Assembly: GCF_005405885.1 (NCBI RefSeq)
Contig: NZ_BJFL01000001.1
Span: 248,001 to 312,000, forward strand
Reading direction: 5' to 3'
Length of the DNA stretch: 64,000 nt
Source: Gandjariella thermophila
GTDB lineage: Bacteria; Actinomycetota; Actinomycetes; Mycobacteriales; Pseudonocardiaceae
Part shown: piece after piece, positions 54,300-62,149 of the stretch
Layout: each line of letters opens with the position of its first letter
Numbering within the stretch: position 1 is the stretch's first letter
The notes under the pieces: model-generated
Databases searched by the model: none
The model's input: only the letters and a program-made list of their open reading frames with translations
Told to the model about the DNA's origin: nothing
Program-made: the position numbers and the translations under genes

Positions 54300-55099
54300 C
54301 GGGATCGGAGGAGCGACTTCGGGACGGCGCCACCGGCCAGGAGGGTGACGACCAGTCGGCGGAACTGTTCGCCGAGCTGCGCGCGCTGGAGCCGGACAGC
54401 GCCCGCTACGGCGAGCTGCGGGATGAGCTGGTCACCCGGTTCCTGCCGGTGGCGCACCGGCTGGCCCGGCGGTTCCGCAACCGGGGCGAGTCGATGGAGG
54501 ACCTGGAGCAGGTCGCCACGCTCGGCCTGATCAACGCGGTGGACCGGTTCGACCCGGAGCGGGGCACGGACTTCCTGTCCTTCGCCGTTCCGACCGTTCT
54601 CGGCGAGCTGCGCCGGCACTTCCGGGACGCCACCTGGTCGATGCGGGTGCCTCGGCGGTTGAAGGAGCTGCACCTGGCGATCAGCGGGGCGGTCGGCGAG
54701 CTGTCCCAGCGGCTGGGCAGGGCGCCGACGCCGAGCGAGATCGCCGCGCATCTCGATCTGCCCAGGGAGGACGTGTTCGCCGGCCTGGAGGTCAGCCTGG
54801 CCCAGCGAAGCGCGTCGCTGGACGAGGCGCTGCAGCAGGGCGAGCAGGAGGGCCTGTCGCTGGGCGACACGATCGGCTCGGACGATCCGCACCTGGCCGC
54901 GGTGGACGAGCGGGAGTCGCTGCATCCGCTGCTGGAGTGCCTGCCGGAGCGGGAGCGGAAGATCCTGGTGCTGCGGTTCGTGCACAACCTCACCCAGACG
55001 CAGATCGCCGAGCAGGTGGGCGTCTCCCAGATGCACGTGTCCCGGCTGCTGAGCAAGACCCTGGAAAGGCTGCGCCAGGGTCTCGGCCGGGAACGGTAA
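54296..55099 (+). CDS. sigF: RNA polymerase sigma factor SigF/SigB type
   Basis: 267 residues. Region 2 (RFLPVAHRLARRFRNRGESMEDLEQVATLGLINAVDRFDPERGTDFLSFAVPTVLGELRRHFRD), region 3 (APTPSEIAAHLDLPREDVFAGLE) and region 4 (RERKILVLRFVHNLTQTQIAEQVGVSQMHVSRLLSKTLERLR) are complete. Group-3 stress/development sigma factor. Translationally coupled to rsbW. Matching promoter motifs (GTTT/GGTAT plus GGGTA-like) occur before rsbW, whiB and the second RsbW-like gene in this island. Confidence 0.95.
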   Translation: MTGSEERLRDGATGQEGDDQSAELFAELRALEPDSARYGELRDELVTRFLPVAHRLARRFRNRGESMEDLEQVATLGLINAVDRFDPERGTDFLSFAVPTVLGELRRHFRDATWSMRVPRRLKELHLAISGAVGELSQRLGRAPTPSEIAAHLDLPREDVFAGLEVSLAQRSASLDEALQQGEQEGLSLGDTIGSDDPHLAAVDERESLHPLLECLPERERKILVLRFVHNLTQTQIAEQVGVSQMHVSRLLSKTLERLRQGLGRER

Positions 55100-55254
55100 G
55101 CCCCGGCAGGAGTTCGCACCGCGCCCGCGGTGTGGGACCTCACTAGGGTTAGGAATGTGACCGGTGACGATGACGGAGTGCGACCAGTCGGTCCACCGGT
55201 CGTGCCGTAGCCGGGAGGTGTCCCGGCCAGACTGGCGGAGGGGTGGGCAGGCTG

Positions 55255-55587
55255 ATGATCAGCTTCTCCACAGAACACCAGGAGCAGGGCGTCGTCGTGC
55301 TCTCCGTGATCGGCGAGGTCGACCTGCACACCGGGCCGGAGCTGCGCTCCGCGGTGCGCGCGGCGCTCACCGACCCCCAAACCAGGCAGGTCAGGGTGGA
55401 CCTCGCCGGGGTGTCGTTCATGGACTCCACCGGGGTCAGCGCGCTGGTCGGCGGCCACGGCGAGGCCCAGGAGCGGGGCATCACGCTGGTGGTGGCCAAC
55501 CCGCAGCCGCACGTGTCCAAGGTGCTGCGGATCGTGGGGCTGGACAAGGTGCTCGGGGTCACCTCGGACAGCGCGGGCGGTGGCTGA
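55255..55587 (+). CDS. STAS anti-anti-sigma factor (RsbV-like)
   Basis: 110 residues. Single STAS domain: VIGEVDLHTGPELRSAVRAAL and the phosphorylation loop FMDSTGVSALVGG with Ser58. When unphosphorylated it should capture RsbW and free SigF. ATG 55255 is chosen; GTG 55243 abuts the GGAGG and is less likely. It lies 155 bases downstream of sigF and is probably in the same unit, convergent with a PP2C-like gene 13 bases away. Confidence 0.92.
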   Translation: MISFSTEHQEQGVVVLSVIGEVDLHTGPELRSAVRAALTDPQTRQVRVDLAGVSFMDSTGVSALVGGHGEAQERGITLVVANPQPHVSKVLRIVGLDKVLGVTSDSAGGG

Positions 55588-55600
55588 CCGGCGCGGCGGC

Positions 55601-56764
55601 TCACCCGCCGTTCTTGCCGAGCCAGTCCAGGCAGACCACGGCGGCGTCGTCGTCGAGACCACCACCGCCATAGAACACCAGCAGGTCGCTGATCATGCCG
55701 CGGACCACCTCGGCGGGCGGCAGCAGGCGGGTGGACCGGATCACTCGGGGCACGCCCTGCTCGGCGTAGCGCCGCCCGTTCCGGTTGGCGTCGACCACGC
55801 CGTCGCTGAGCAGCACCAGCCGGTCCCCCGGCTCGAGTCCGAACCGCTCCGCTGTGTAGACGGTGCCGTCGAACATGCCCAGCGGCAGTTGCTGGTCGAG
55901 GCGCAGCCGCCGCAGCTCGGTGCCGCGCAGCAGCCACACCGCGGGCGAGCCCGCGTCCACCGCGGACACCCGGCCGGAGCTCAGGTCCAGTTCGAGCAGC
56001 AACGTGGACACGTGCTGGGCGCCGTTGTCGTACGCCCACACCGCCTGGTCGGCCATGGCCATCTGCTCCGCCGGCGGCAGCCCGGCGCGGCGGGCGTTGC
56101 GCAGCGCCGAGACGGCCAGCGAGGTGAGCAGTGCGGCCGCCACCCCCTCGCCGAACCCGTTGGTGACGGACAGCGTGAGCCGCCCATCCTCGACGGCCCA
56201 GTCGAAGCTGTCGCCGCGCACCGAGTACGCCGGCTCGAGCTGGCCGGCGAGCCGGAACTCGGGGCCGTCCAGCCCGCGGCCGGGCAGCAGCTGCCACTCC
56301 ATCTCGGCAGCCAGCGTGAGCCGCTGCCGCCGGCGGGCCCGGTGGAACCGGTCGGTGGCGGTCTCCGCGGCGGCGAACGCGTGACCCAGCGCGGTGGCCA
56401 ACCCCGCCAGCTCGTCGATCTCGGCGGCGGGCAGCGGCACGGCGGTGTGCACGGTGAGCACGCCGATGCGGTTGCCCCGGACGCTCACCGGCAGGTACAA
56501 GACCGGGTGACCATCATCAGCGCGGCGCAGGATCTCCTGCCGGGTGAACGACTCTCCCGCGGCCGTGGCCACCACCGGCAACGCGGGCCCGGACTCGTCG
56601 AGCGCGGGCTCCAGCGTGTTCTGGTGGTAATCGGCGAGGTGCAGCTCAACCGAGGTGGCGCCGTACTGGGCGCGGATTTGCTCGGCCAGCGCTTCGCCAA
56701 GATTATGCGGGGCCGCGTCGAGCATGGCACGCTCGACGGCGACACGGCGATCGATGGGGTGCAA
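55601..56764 (-). CDS. GAF plus SpoIIE-type PP2C protein with altered metal site
   Basis: 387 residues. A GAF-like sensory domain (about 10-150) precedes a SpoIIE/PP2C domain. The first metal motif is kept as RGDSFDWAVEDGRL, and LLSDGVVDANRNGRRY and LDDDAAVVCLDW are present. The second motif, usually GDVxGHG, reads TNGFGEG, losing the metal-binding Asp. Activity may be lost or changed; it may act as a binding partner. TTG 56764 is chosen because GAGGAGGACCG precedes it at good spacing. Divergent from the MarR gene. Confidence 0.82.
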   Translation of the reverse strand: MHPIDRRVAVERAMLDAAPHNLGEALAEQIRAQYGATSVELHLADYHQNTLEPALDESGPALPVVATAAGESFTRQEILRRADDGHPVLYLPVSVRGNRIGVLTVHTAVPLPAAEIDELAGLATALGHAFAAAETATDRFHRARRRQRLTLAAEMEWQLLPGRGLDGPEFRLAGQLEPAYSVRGDSFDWAVEDGRLTLSVTNGFGEGVAAALLTSLAVSALRNARRAGLPPAEQMAMADQAVWAYDNGAQHVSTLLLELDLSSGRVSAVDAGSPAVWLLRGTELRRLRLDQQLPLGMFDGTVYTAERFGLEPGDRLVLLSDGVVDANRNGRRYAEQGVPRVIRSTRLLPPAEVVRGMISDLLVFYGGGGLDDDAAVVCLDWLGKNGG

Positions 56765-56871
56765 CGGTCCTCCTCGCGTCACGCCTGGCGAATGCGGGAT
56801 ACGGCTGGACCGGCCGCCGCATCGGTTGGTACGGCTCAGGCGACGCCGAACGGGCACAGGCGGAGTGATGT

Positions 56872-57348
56872 ATGACGCTGGTACGGGACTCCAACCAGCA
56901 GCCGGCCGAGGTGGCCGTCTCCGTCGAGGCGGCAGCCGAGTCTCTGGTGATCATCTGGGACCGCTGCCTGGACCGCGTCCGGCCCCGGGTGTCCGCCTCG
57001 CAACTGCGCGCCCTGCTGGTCGTCGACCGGCACCAGTCGATCAATTTGGGTGGGTTGGCGGACGAGTTGGGCGCGATCCCGTCGTCCGCCAGCCGGCTGT
57101 GTGACCGGCTGGAGGCCGCCGGCCTGATGGCCCGGCGGACCAGTCCCGACGACCGGCGGGAGGTCGCGCTCAGCCTGACCGCGGCGGGCAGCCGGCTGCT
57201 GGCGGACCTGCGCGAGGCGCGCCGCTCGGAATTGGCGCAGGTCCTGGCCGCGATGCCGCCGGCGGCCCGGTCCGCGCTGGTCACCGGTCTGCGGGGGTTC
57301 CACGACGCGGCGGCCGGCCGGTTCGCGGAGGAGGAGCGGCCGGCATGA
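56872..57348 (+). CDS. MarR-family regulator
   Basis: 158 residues. Winged helix in the middle: SQLRALLVVDRHQSINLGGLADELGAIPSSASRLCDRLEAAGLMARRTSPDDRREVALSLTAAGSRLL. The DDRR wing is complete. ATG 56872 follows GGCGGAGTGATGT. It is divergent from the altered PP2C protein (107 bases shared promoter region), which suggests it may control that gene or itself. The ligand is unknown. Confidence 0.9.
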   Translation: MTLVRDSNQQPAEVAVSVEAAAESLVIIWDRCLDRVRPRVSASQLRALLVVDRHQSINLGGLADELGAIPSSASRLCDRLEAAGLMARRTSPDDRREVALSLTAAGSRLLADLREARRSELAQVLAAMPPAARSALVTGLRGFHDAAAGRFAEEERPA

Positions 57349-57510
57349 CGGCCTGCCCCGCGTGCAGCGGCCGCGTCGGGTGCGGTGGCTTGCGTCGAGG
57401 CAACTGCTCCCGCCGGGCGGCAGGCGACGCGGCACGGCGGACAGCTCCGCAGGTGCTCCCGCCGCGGCGGCGGGCAGGGGCGTCGCATGGTCGCCGCCCG
57501 CGGGCCCGCG

Positions 57511-57819
57511 TCAGCCGGCCGCCAGCCTAACCCGCTGGCGGTGCCGCCGCGCCGCGATCAAGGCGCGCCGCTCGCCTTCGCCCATGCCGCCCCAGATTCC
57601 GTACGGCTCCTGCACGGCCAGCGCGTGCTCCCGGCATTTCTCGAGCACGGGGCAGGAGAAGCAGATGGCCTTCGCCCTGGCCTCGCGCCGTTCCCGAGCG
57701 GGGCCCCGCTCGCCGTCGGGGTGGAAGAACAACGTGCTGTCGAAGCCGCGGCAGGCCCCGTAGAGTTGCCAGTCCCACCGTTCCGCCACGGGCTGCGGCA
57801 GGCGGGTCACGTCAGACAT
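57511..57819 (-). CDS. WhiB-family iron-sulfur regulator (WhiB3/WhiD-like)
   Basis: 102 residues. The four cluster cysteines are in ACRGFDSTLFF and in CFSCPVLEKC (C-x2-C-x5-C), with HALAVQEPYGIWGGMGEGER as the GVWGG-type beta turn and a basic C-terminal tail for DNA binding. The [4Fe-4S] protein binds SigA region 4 and senses redox or NO. Sequence is closest to the WhiB3/WhiD group. A good SigF-type promoter (57865-57890) lies 46 bases upstream, tying it to the stress island. Confidence 0.92.
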   Translation of the reverse strand: MSDVTRLPQPVAERWDWQLYGACRGFDSTLFFHPDGERGPARERREARAKAICFSCPVLEKCREHALAVQEPYGIWGGMGEGERRALIAARRHRQRVRLAAG

Positions 57820-57864
57820 GTCGGCGCTCCAAACCGGTTGTCCACGCTGGGGTTCTCCCGCTTG

Positions 57865-57890
57865 CTACCCGGCGCCGCCACCGGCAAAAC
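57865..57890 (-). promoter_or_regulatory. SigF-type promoter of the whiB gene
   Basis: On the minus strand GTTTTG (57890-57885), a 14-base spacer and GGGTAG (57870-57865) match the GTTT-N15-17-GGGTA pattern of SigB/SigF promoters. The predicted start lies about 40 bases before whiB, a normal leader length. It is part of the gene-free stretch 57820-58194. Confidence 0.6.
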
Positions 57891-57941
57891 GTGAACGCCG
57901 GGCACCTTCGACGCCGTGCCATTCCGCCCGCGACCGGCGGC

Positions 57942-57966
57942 GTTTACCGGGGGACCGTCCGGGAAA
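57942..57966 (+). promoter_or_regulatory. SigF/SigB-type promoter toward the second RsbW-like gene
   Basis: GTTTAC (57942-57947), 13 bases, GGGAAA (57961-57966) fits the SigB consensus GTTTAA-N12-14-GGGWAW. It points to the kinase gene at 58195, leaving a long leader of about 220 bases in which I see no other gene. Confidence 0.5.
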
Positions 57967-58194
57967 CATCTGGGAGATACGGCGGGAGGGTGCTGCCAGG
58001 AAGTACCGTGCCAGCGGCACGGAAGGACAACACGATCGCGGGGTGGGGAACGCGCGAATGGTGGCCGCGGAACAATGCGGGCCGGTCGGCCGTGCGACGA
58101 TCGCTGGCGGGCAGCCGAGGTGGCCCTTCCTACCGTGGAAAGGCAGCCGTGCCGGTGGCCACGCGGTGTGGCCACGTTACTGCCGGTGAGGACG

Positions 58195-58605
58195 ATGGAC
58201 GAGCCCGTGGCGGAGAGCAGCACCACGCTGGCCGTTGACCCACGCTCGTGCGCCCGGGCGCGCCGGTTCGTCGAGCAGGTCCTCGGCGAGTGGGACGCGC
58301 CGGACGGGATCATCGGCGATGCCTGCCTGGTGGCGACCGAACTCGTGTCGAACGCGATCGGGCACGCCGTGGGGCCGATCAACCTGCGGCTGGCCTGCTC
58401 GCCGCGGAGCTTCACGGTGGAGGTCTTCGACGGCAGCCCGGTGCTGCCGGTCGTGCGCGCGCAGGACGTGCGCAGCGAGCGCGGCCGTGGCCTGCTCCTG
58501 GTGTCCCGGGTCTCCAGCGAGTGGGGCACCCGCCAGGTGGGGCGGTCTAAGGCCGTGTGGGCTCGGCTGGATCTGCCCGCGCGGCCCGACTCCCCTGGCC
58601 GTTAG
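58195..58605 (+). CDS. RsbW-like ATP-binding protein (HATPase_c_2)
   Basis: 136 residues. Small serine-kinase fold: CARARRFVEQVLGEWDAPDGIIGDACLVATELVSNAIGHAVGPINLRL with the N-box Asn intact (ELVSNAIGHA), then VEVFDGSPVLP and RGRGLLLVSRVSSEWGTR as G-box. Such proteins phosphorylate STAS antagonists or bind sigma factors. ATG 58195 is preferred; GTG 58186 is possible. Its 3' end overlaps the convergent PP2C gene by 59 bases. Confidence 0.88.
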   Translation: MDEPVAESSTTLAVDPRSCARARRFVEQVLGEWDAPDGIIGDACLVATELVSNAIGHAVGPINLRLACSPRSFTVEVFDGSPVLPVVRAQDVRSERGRGLLLVSRVSSEWGTRQVGRSKAVWARLDLPARPDSPGR

Positions 58606-60115
58606 CGCTGGCCGTGCCCGGCGGGGTTTCGGTGTGCCGGCACAGCAGCACGCAGACGTCGTCCTCGTGCCGCCGGGTGTTCACCATCTCGTCCACCAGC
58701 CGCTCCGCGGTGGTGGTCACGTCCCCGTCGCCGAGCGCGCCGAGGGCGCGGGCCAGCCGGTCGAGGCCGGCGTCGATGTCGCTGTCCCTGCGTTCCACCA
58801 GGCCGTCGGTGAACAGCAGCAGCGTGCTGCCCGCCGGCAGTTCGGTCTCGTGCTGCACCGGGGCGAACTCCACCGGCAGGCCCAGCATGGCGGCCTGCGG
58901 CTGGTCCAGGAACGTCACCGTGCCCTCGCTCCGGCGCAGCGCGGGCGGCAGGTGACCGGCGCCGGCCCAGCGCAGCCGGCGGCTGGGGATGTCCAACTCG
59001 GCGACCACCGCGGTGGCGAACAGCCCCTGCGCCTGGGTGCTCAGCATGCGGTCGAGCAGGGCGAGCGTGGTGGCCGGGTCGTGCCCCTCCATGACGTAGG
59101 CGCGCAGCGCGTTCTGCAACTGGCCCATCAGCACGGTCGCCTCGATGCCGTGCCCGGTGACGTCGCCGACGGCCATCACGAGCCGGTCCTCGGAGCGGCG
59201 GAACGCGTCGTACCAGTCACCGCCGACGTTGGCGCCCTGGGTGGCCGGCCGGTAGTGCGCGGCAAGAGCGAGGCCGTCGGATGCGGGCAGCCGGGGCAGC
59301 AGCGCCTGCTGCAGCGCCTCGGCGAGGTCCCGTTCCTGCTCGTACTCCCAGGCGTTGCGTAAGGTGACCGCCACCCGGGCGGCCACGTGCTTGGCCAGTT
59401 CGGTGTCCTCGGCGGTGAACGGTTCCCGCTCCCGGGCCAGCTCCAGCACGCCCAGCGGGACGCGGCCGATGGTCAGCGGGACGAACAGCCGCAGCGTCCC
59501 CTCGCCGACGACGTCCCGGTTGCGCAGCGCGGTGGTCGCCGCCCCGGCCGGCCGGTCCCGCGGATCGACCGCGCCCACGCCGAGGCGCAGCCGCCCGTCG
59601 TCGCCCATCACCCAGGCCGACACCGATGTGGCCACGCCGCGCTCGATGAGCAGTTCGGACAGCCCGACGAGGATCCGGTCACCGTCCAGTGAGGCGGAGG
59701 TGGCCCGGTTGACCTCGTCGAGGAACGCGAGCTGGCCGCGCTGCGCCTCCAGCTCGGCGTGCAGCGCCAGCAGCCCCACGTTGGTCTGGGCCAGTTCGGT
59801 CTGGTGCCAGGCCAGCGCGTCCCGCTGCTCGCGGACCACGTCCAGCAGCGGCTCCAGGACCAGGTCGTCGTCGGGTGCGGCGGCCTCGGCGGATTCGCCG
59901 GCGGTGATGCTCGGTGGCTCGTCGGCGTCCTCGATCCGCACCCGGATGGACCCGCCGCCGGCGGCGACGATGCGGCGCAGTTCCCGGGCGACGCCGGCGA
60001 TCAGCGCCGCCCGGGCCTCCGGCTCCAGCGGCAGCTCGGTCACGAGCCGCACGAGGGCGCCGCGGACCCGGAGCGCATCCTGCCGGGTCATCACCCGGTC
60101 ACTGAGGATCACCAT
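58547..60115 (-). CDS. PP2C-type phosphatase with GAF domain, RsbU-like
   Basis: 522 residues. N-terminal part (ALVRLVTELPLEPEARAALIAGVARELRRIV, an ATPase/HisKA-like remnant), a coiled coil (about 90-130), a GAF domain (LAFLDEVNRATSASLDGDRILVGL... LAKHVAARVAVTLRNAWEYEQERDLAEALQQALLP), and a SpoIIE PP2C domain with complete metal motifs (GGDWYDAF, AVGDVTGHGIEATVL, LLFTDGLVERR). It should dephosphorylate STAS antagonists and so release SigF. The ATG at 60115 overlaps the stop of the upstream gene by 7 bases. Likely output enzyme switched by RsbT. Confidence 0.92.
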   Translation of the reverse strand: MVILSDRVMTRQDALRVRGALVRLVTELPLEPEARAALIAGVARELRRIVAAGGGSIRVRIEDADEPPSITAGESAEAAAPDDDLVLEPLLDVVREQRDALAWHQTELAQTNVGLLALHAELEAQRGQLAFLDEVNRATSASLDGDRILVGLSELLIERGVATSVSAWVMGDDGRLRLGVGAVDPRDRPAGAATTALRNRDVVGEGTLRLFVPLTIGRVPLGVLELAREREPFTAEDTELAKHVAARVAVTLRNAWEYEQERDLAEALQQALLPRLPASDGLALAAHYRPATQGANVGGDWYDAFRRSEDRLVMAVGDVTGHGIEATVLMGQLQNALRAYVMEGHDPATTLALLDRMLSTQAQGLFATAVVAELDIPSRRLRWAGAGHLPPALRRSEGTVTFLDQPQAAMLGLPVEFAPVQHETELPAGSTLLLFTDGLVERRDSDIDAGLDRLARALGALGDGDVTTTAERLVDEMVNTRRHEDDVCVLLCRHTETPPGTASANGQGSRAARADPAEPTRP

Positions 60116-61113
60116 GTGCCGGTACTCCTCGCCGTCGACGCCACCAGCACACAGGCGTCGTCCCGTTTCCGGTAGCCCTGCCACAGCAGCCACCCGGCGA
60201 CCGCGCCGACGTGCCGGCCGACCAGTTCCGGCCACGCGCGCAGGGACCATCGGTCCGTGAGGCCGTCGGTGTGCAGCACGAGGAGGCTGCCCTTCCGCCA
60301 AGGATGCACCGCCTCGGTGGGGAACCGGGAGCCGGCCGGGCCACCGACGATGCCGGGACGGCTCACCAGTCGCTGCTCACCAGCCTCGGTCACCAGCCGG
60401 GCGCTCACGTTGCCGATGCCGGCGAAGCGCAGCACCCCCTCGTCCGGGGTGAGCTGGGCGACCGCCACGGCGGCGCCCCGGGTGCCGGCGAGGGCCCGGT
60501 GCATCGCGCCCAGCAGCCCGGCCGGCGGCAGTCGCCGGCGGTGGACCGCCACGTCCAGGGCGGTCCTGCTGGCGTGCGCGGCGGGGCGCCCGTGGCCGAG
60601 ACCGTCACAGACCACCAGGGTGGTGTGCGCGCGGTCGCGCAGCACCAGCCAGGCGTCGCCGGTGTCCCGCTCGCCGGGGCTGGCGGCGGTCAGCGCGGCG
60701 ACGTCCCCGGGGCGGGGCGTGGGCGCGGCCGCCGGCCACCACCGGGCCAGCACCGCGGTGCCCTGGCCGACGCGCGAGTAGAGGTCGAACTCGTCGGCGG
60801 CGCGGCGCACCGCGCCCAGCCCGGCGCCCAACCCGCCCCGGGTGGAGTAGCCGTCGCGCAGGCAGTCCTCCGGGCGGCGCATCCCCGGACCCCGGTCCAC
60901 GGCGACCATGTCCAGGCAGCCTCCGGCCGCGTCGCCGAGCAGCGCGCCGTCCTCGGCGTGCGCGATGAGGTTGGTGGCCAGTTCGGTGGCGGCCAGGGCG
61001 ACCCGGTCCACCTGCGCATCGTCCAACCCGGCCGCCCGGCCCGCGCGGGCGGCCAGCAGCCGCGCGTGCACCACGTGCGCCCGCTGCCGAATGCCGAGAT
61101 CGAACCGCCTCAT
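60109..61113 (-). CDS. Fusion of RsbT-like ATPase and RsbX-like PP2C phosphatase
   Basis: 334 residues. The N-terminal half is an RsbT-type kinase fold (VALAATELATNLIAHAEDGALL with the N-box Asn, VDRGPGM, YSTRGGLGAGLGAVRRAADEFDLYSRVGQGT). The C-terminal half is a SpoIIE/PP2C-like domain (LVVCDGLGHGRPAAHASR, LLVLHTDGLTDRW, DDACVLVA) like RsbX, which resets the stressosome by dephosphorylating RsbR/RsbS. ATG 61113 lies 7 bases after GAGGGG and 11 bases after rsbT. Confidence 0.88.
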   Translation of the reverse strand: MRRFDLGIRQRAHVVHARLLAARAGRAAGLDDAQVDRVALAATELATNLIAHAEDGALLGDAAGGCLDMVAVDRGPGMRRPEDCLRDGYSTRGGLGAGLGAVRRAADEFDLYSRVGQGTAVLARWWPAAAPTPRPGDVAALTAASPGERDTGDAWLVLRDRAHTTLVVCDGLGHGRPAAHASRTALDVAVHRRRLPPAGLLGAMHRALAGTRGAAVAVAQLTPDEGVLRFAGIGNVSARLVTEAGEQRLVSRPGIVGGPAGSRFPTEAVHPWRKGSLLVLHTDGLTDRWSLRAWPELVGRHVGAVAGWLLWQGYRKRDDACVLVASTARSTGTW

Positions 61114-61124
61114 CGAACGGCCCC

Positions 61125-61550
61125 TCACCGACCCCGCCGGTTCGGCGCGTGGAAGCCGATCCGCACGGTGGTGCCTCGGCCGGGCTCGGTGTCGATGTGG
61201 AACTCGTGCACCAGCCGCCGAGCGCCACCCAGACCGAGCCCGAGCGCGGAGTTGGTGGTGAAACCGTCGGTGAGCGCCTTGTCCACGTCGTCGATGCCGG
61301 GACCGCGGTCGGCGAAGACCAACCGGATGGTGGTGCCGCGCTCGTCGCCCTCGGTGGACACGGTCACCTCGCCGCCGCCGCCGTGCACCAGCGTGTTGCG
61401 CGCCAGCTCGCTGGCCGCGGTGACCAGTTTGGTCTGGTCCACAAGGGACAGTCCGGCGGCCACCGCGTGCTCGCGGACCACCTTCCGGATCCGGACGATG
61501 TCCAGATCCGAGCCGACGTGGATGGCCTGTGCCGACACCGGGCCGCTCAT
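61125..61550 (-). CDS. rsbT: Stressosome switch kinase RsbT
   Basis: 141 residues. Complete GHKL fold: DIVRIRKVVREHAVAAGLSLVDQTKLVTAASELARNTLVHGGGGEV with the N-box Asn, FADRGPGIDDVDKALTDGFTTNSALGLGLGGARRLVHEFHID as G1/G2 boxes. RsbT is held by RsbR-RsbS, phosphorylates them under stress, then leaves to activate the RsbU-type phosphatase. ATG 61550 is chosen (GGTGG 6 bases upstream); an earlier ATG at 61646 would overlap rsbS. Part of rsbR-rsbS-rsbT. Confidence 0.92.
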   Translation of the reverse strand: MSGPVSAQAIHVGSDLDIVRIRKVVREHAVAAGLSLVDQTKLVTAASELARNTLVHGGGGEVTVSTEGDERGTTIRLVFADRGPGIDDVDKALTDGFTTNSALGLGLGGARRLVHEFHIDTEPGRGTTVRIGFHAPNRRGR

Positions 61551-61626
61551 CGCAGCCACCCCGCCGATTCCCGCCGCAGGACGGCGTCCCGGCGACCACG
61601 GTCGCCGCGGTTGGACCCCGGCCCGC

Positions 61627-62004
61627 TCATGGTCGCTCCCGATCACGCACCTCGTCGCGAGCCCGGAGTTCGCGCAGGCCGGCGTCGACCGTCAGGGCGG
61701 TGCACAGCCCGCCGAGGTCGAGGCCGAGCTCGGCCATGGTGATGGCGACCGCGGGGCGGATGCCGACCACGACGGTGACCGCGTCCATGGTCGCCGTGAC
61801 GGCGGCCATGTCGTGCACCACGCGCGCCAGGAAGGAGTCGATGATCTCAACCGCGGAGAGATCCAGCAGCACCCCGCGCGGCGCCACGCTGGCGACCCGG
61901 TCCGCGATGTCGTCCTGGAGCCGGATCGCGTCCTCGTCGCCCATGTCGCTGTGCAGGCTGACGAGGAGCACATCGTCGAGCCGGATCACGGGTTGGGTGG
62001 TCAC
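61627..62004 (-). CDS. rsbS: Stressosome scaffold protein RsbS
   Basis: 125 residues, single STAS domain: VLLVSLHSDMGDEDAIRLQDDIADRVAS, then LLDLSAVEIIDSFLARVVHDMAAVTATM. Ser57 corresponds to the RsbT-phosphorylated Ser59 of B. subtilis RsbS. GTG 62004 lies 6 bases after GGGAGG. The C-terminus is charged (ARDEVRDRERP). It forms the mixed stressosome shell with RsbR encoded just upstream. Confidence 0.93.
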   Translation of the reverse strand: MTTQPVIRLDDVLLVSLHSDMGDEDAIRLQDDIADRVASVAPRGVLLDLSAVEIIDSFLARVVHDMAAVTATMDAVTVVVGIRPAVAITMAELGLDLGGLCTALTVDAGLRELRARDEVRDRERP

Positions 62005-62149
62005 GACCGCCTCCCTTGCCGCGACGTCGCGCGCCCCGCTCCCGGGTCGGCAGGGCTGCGCCCCGCCACCCCTGGGGTGGGCCTGACGGCAGGGCGCGCG
62101 CCGTGATCACCTCGGGCATCGCGGCTTGACACACGCATCAGGGAGCCAC

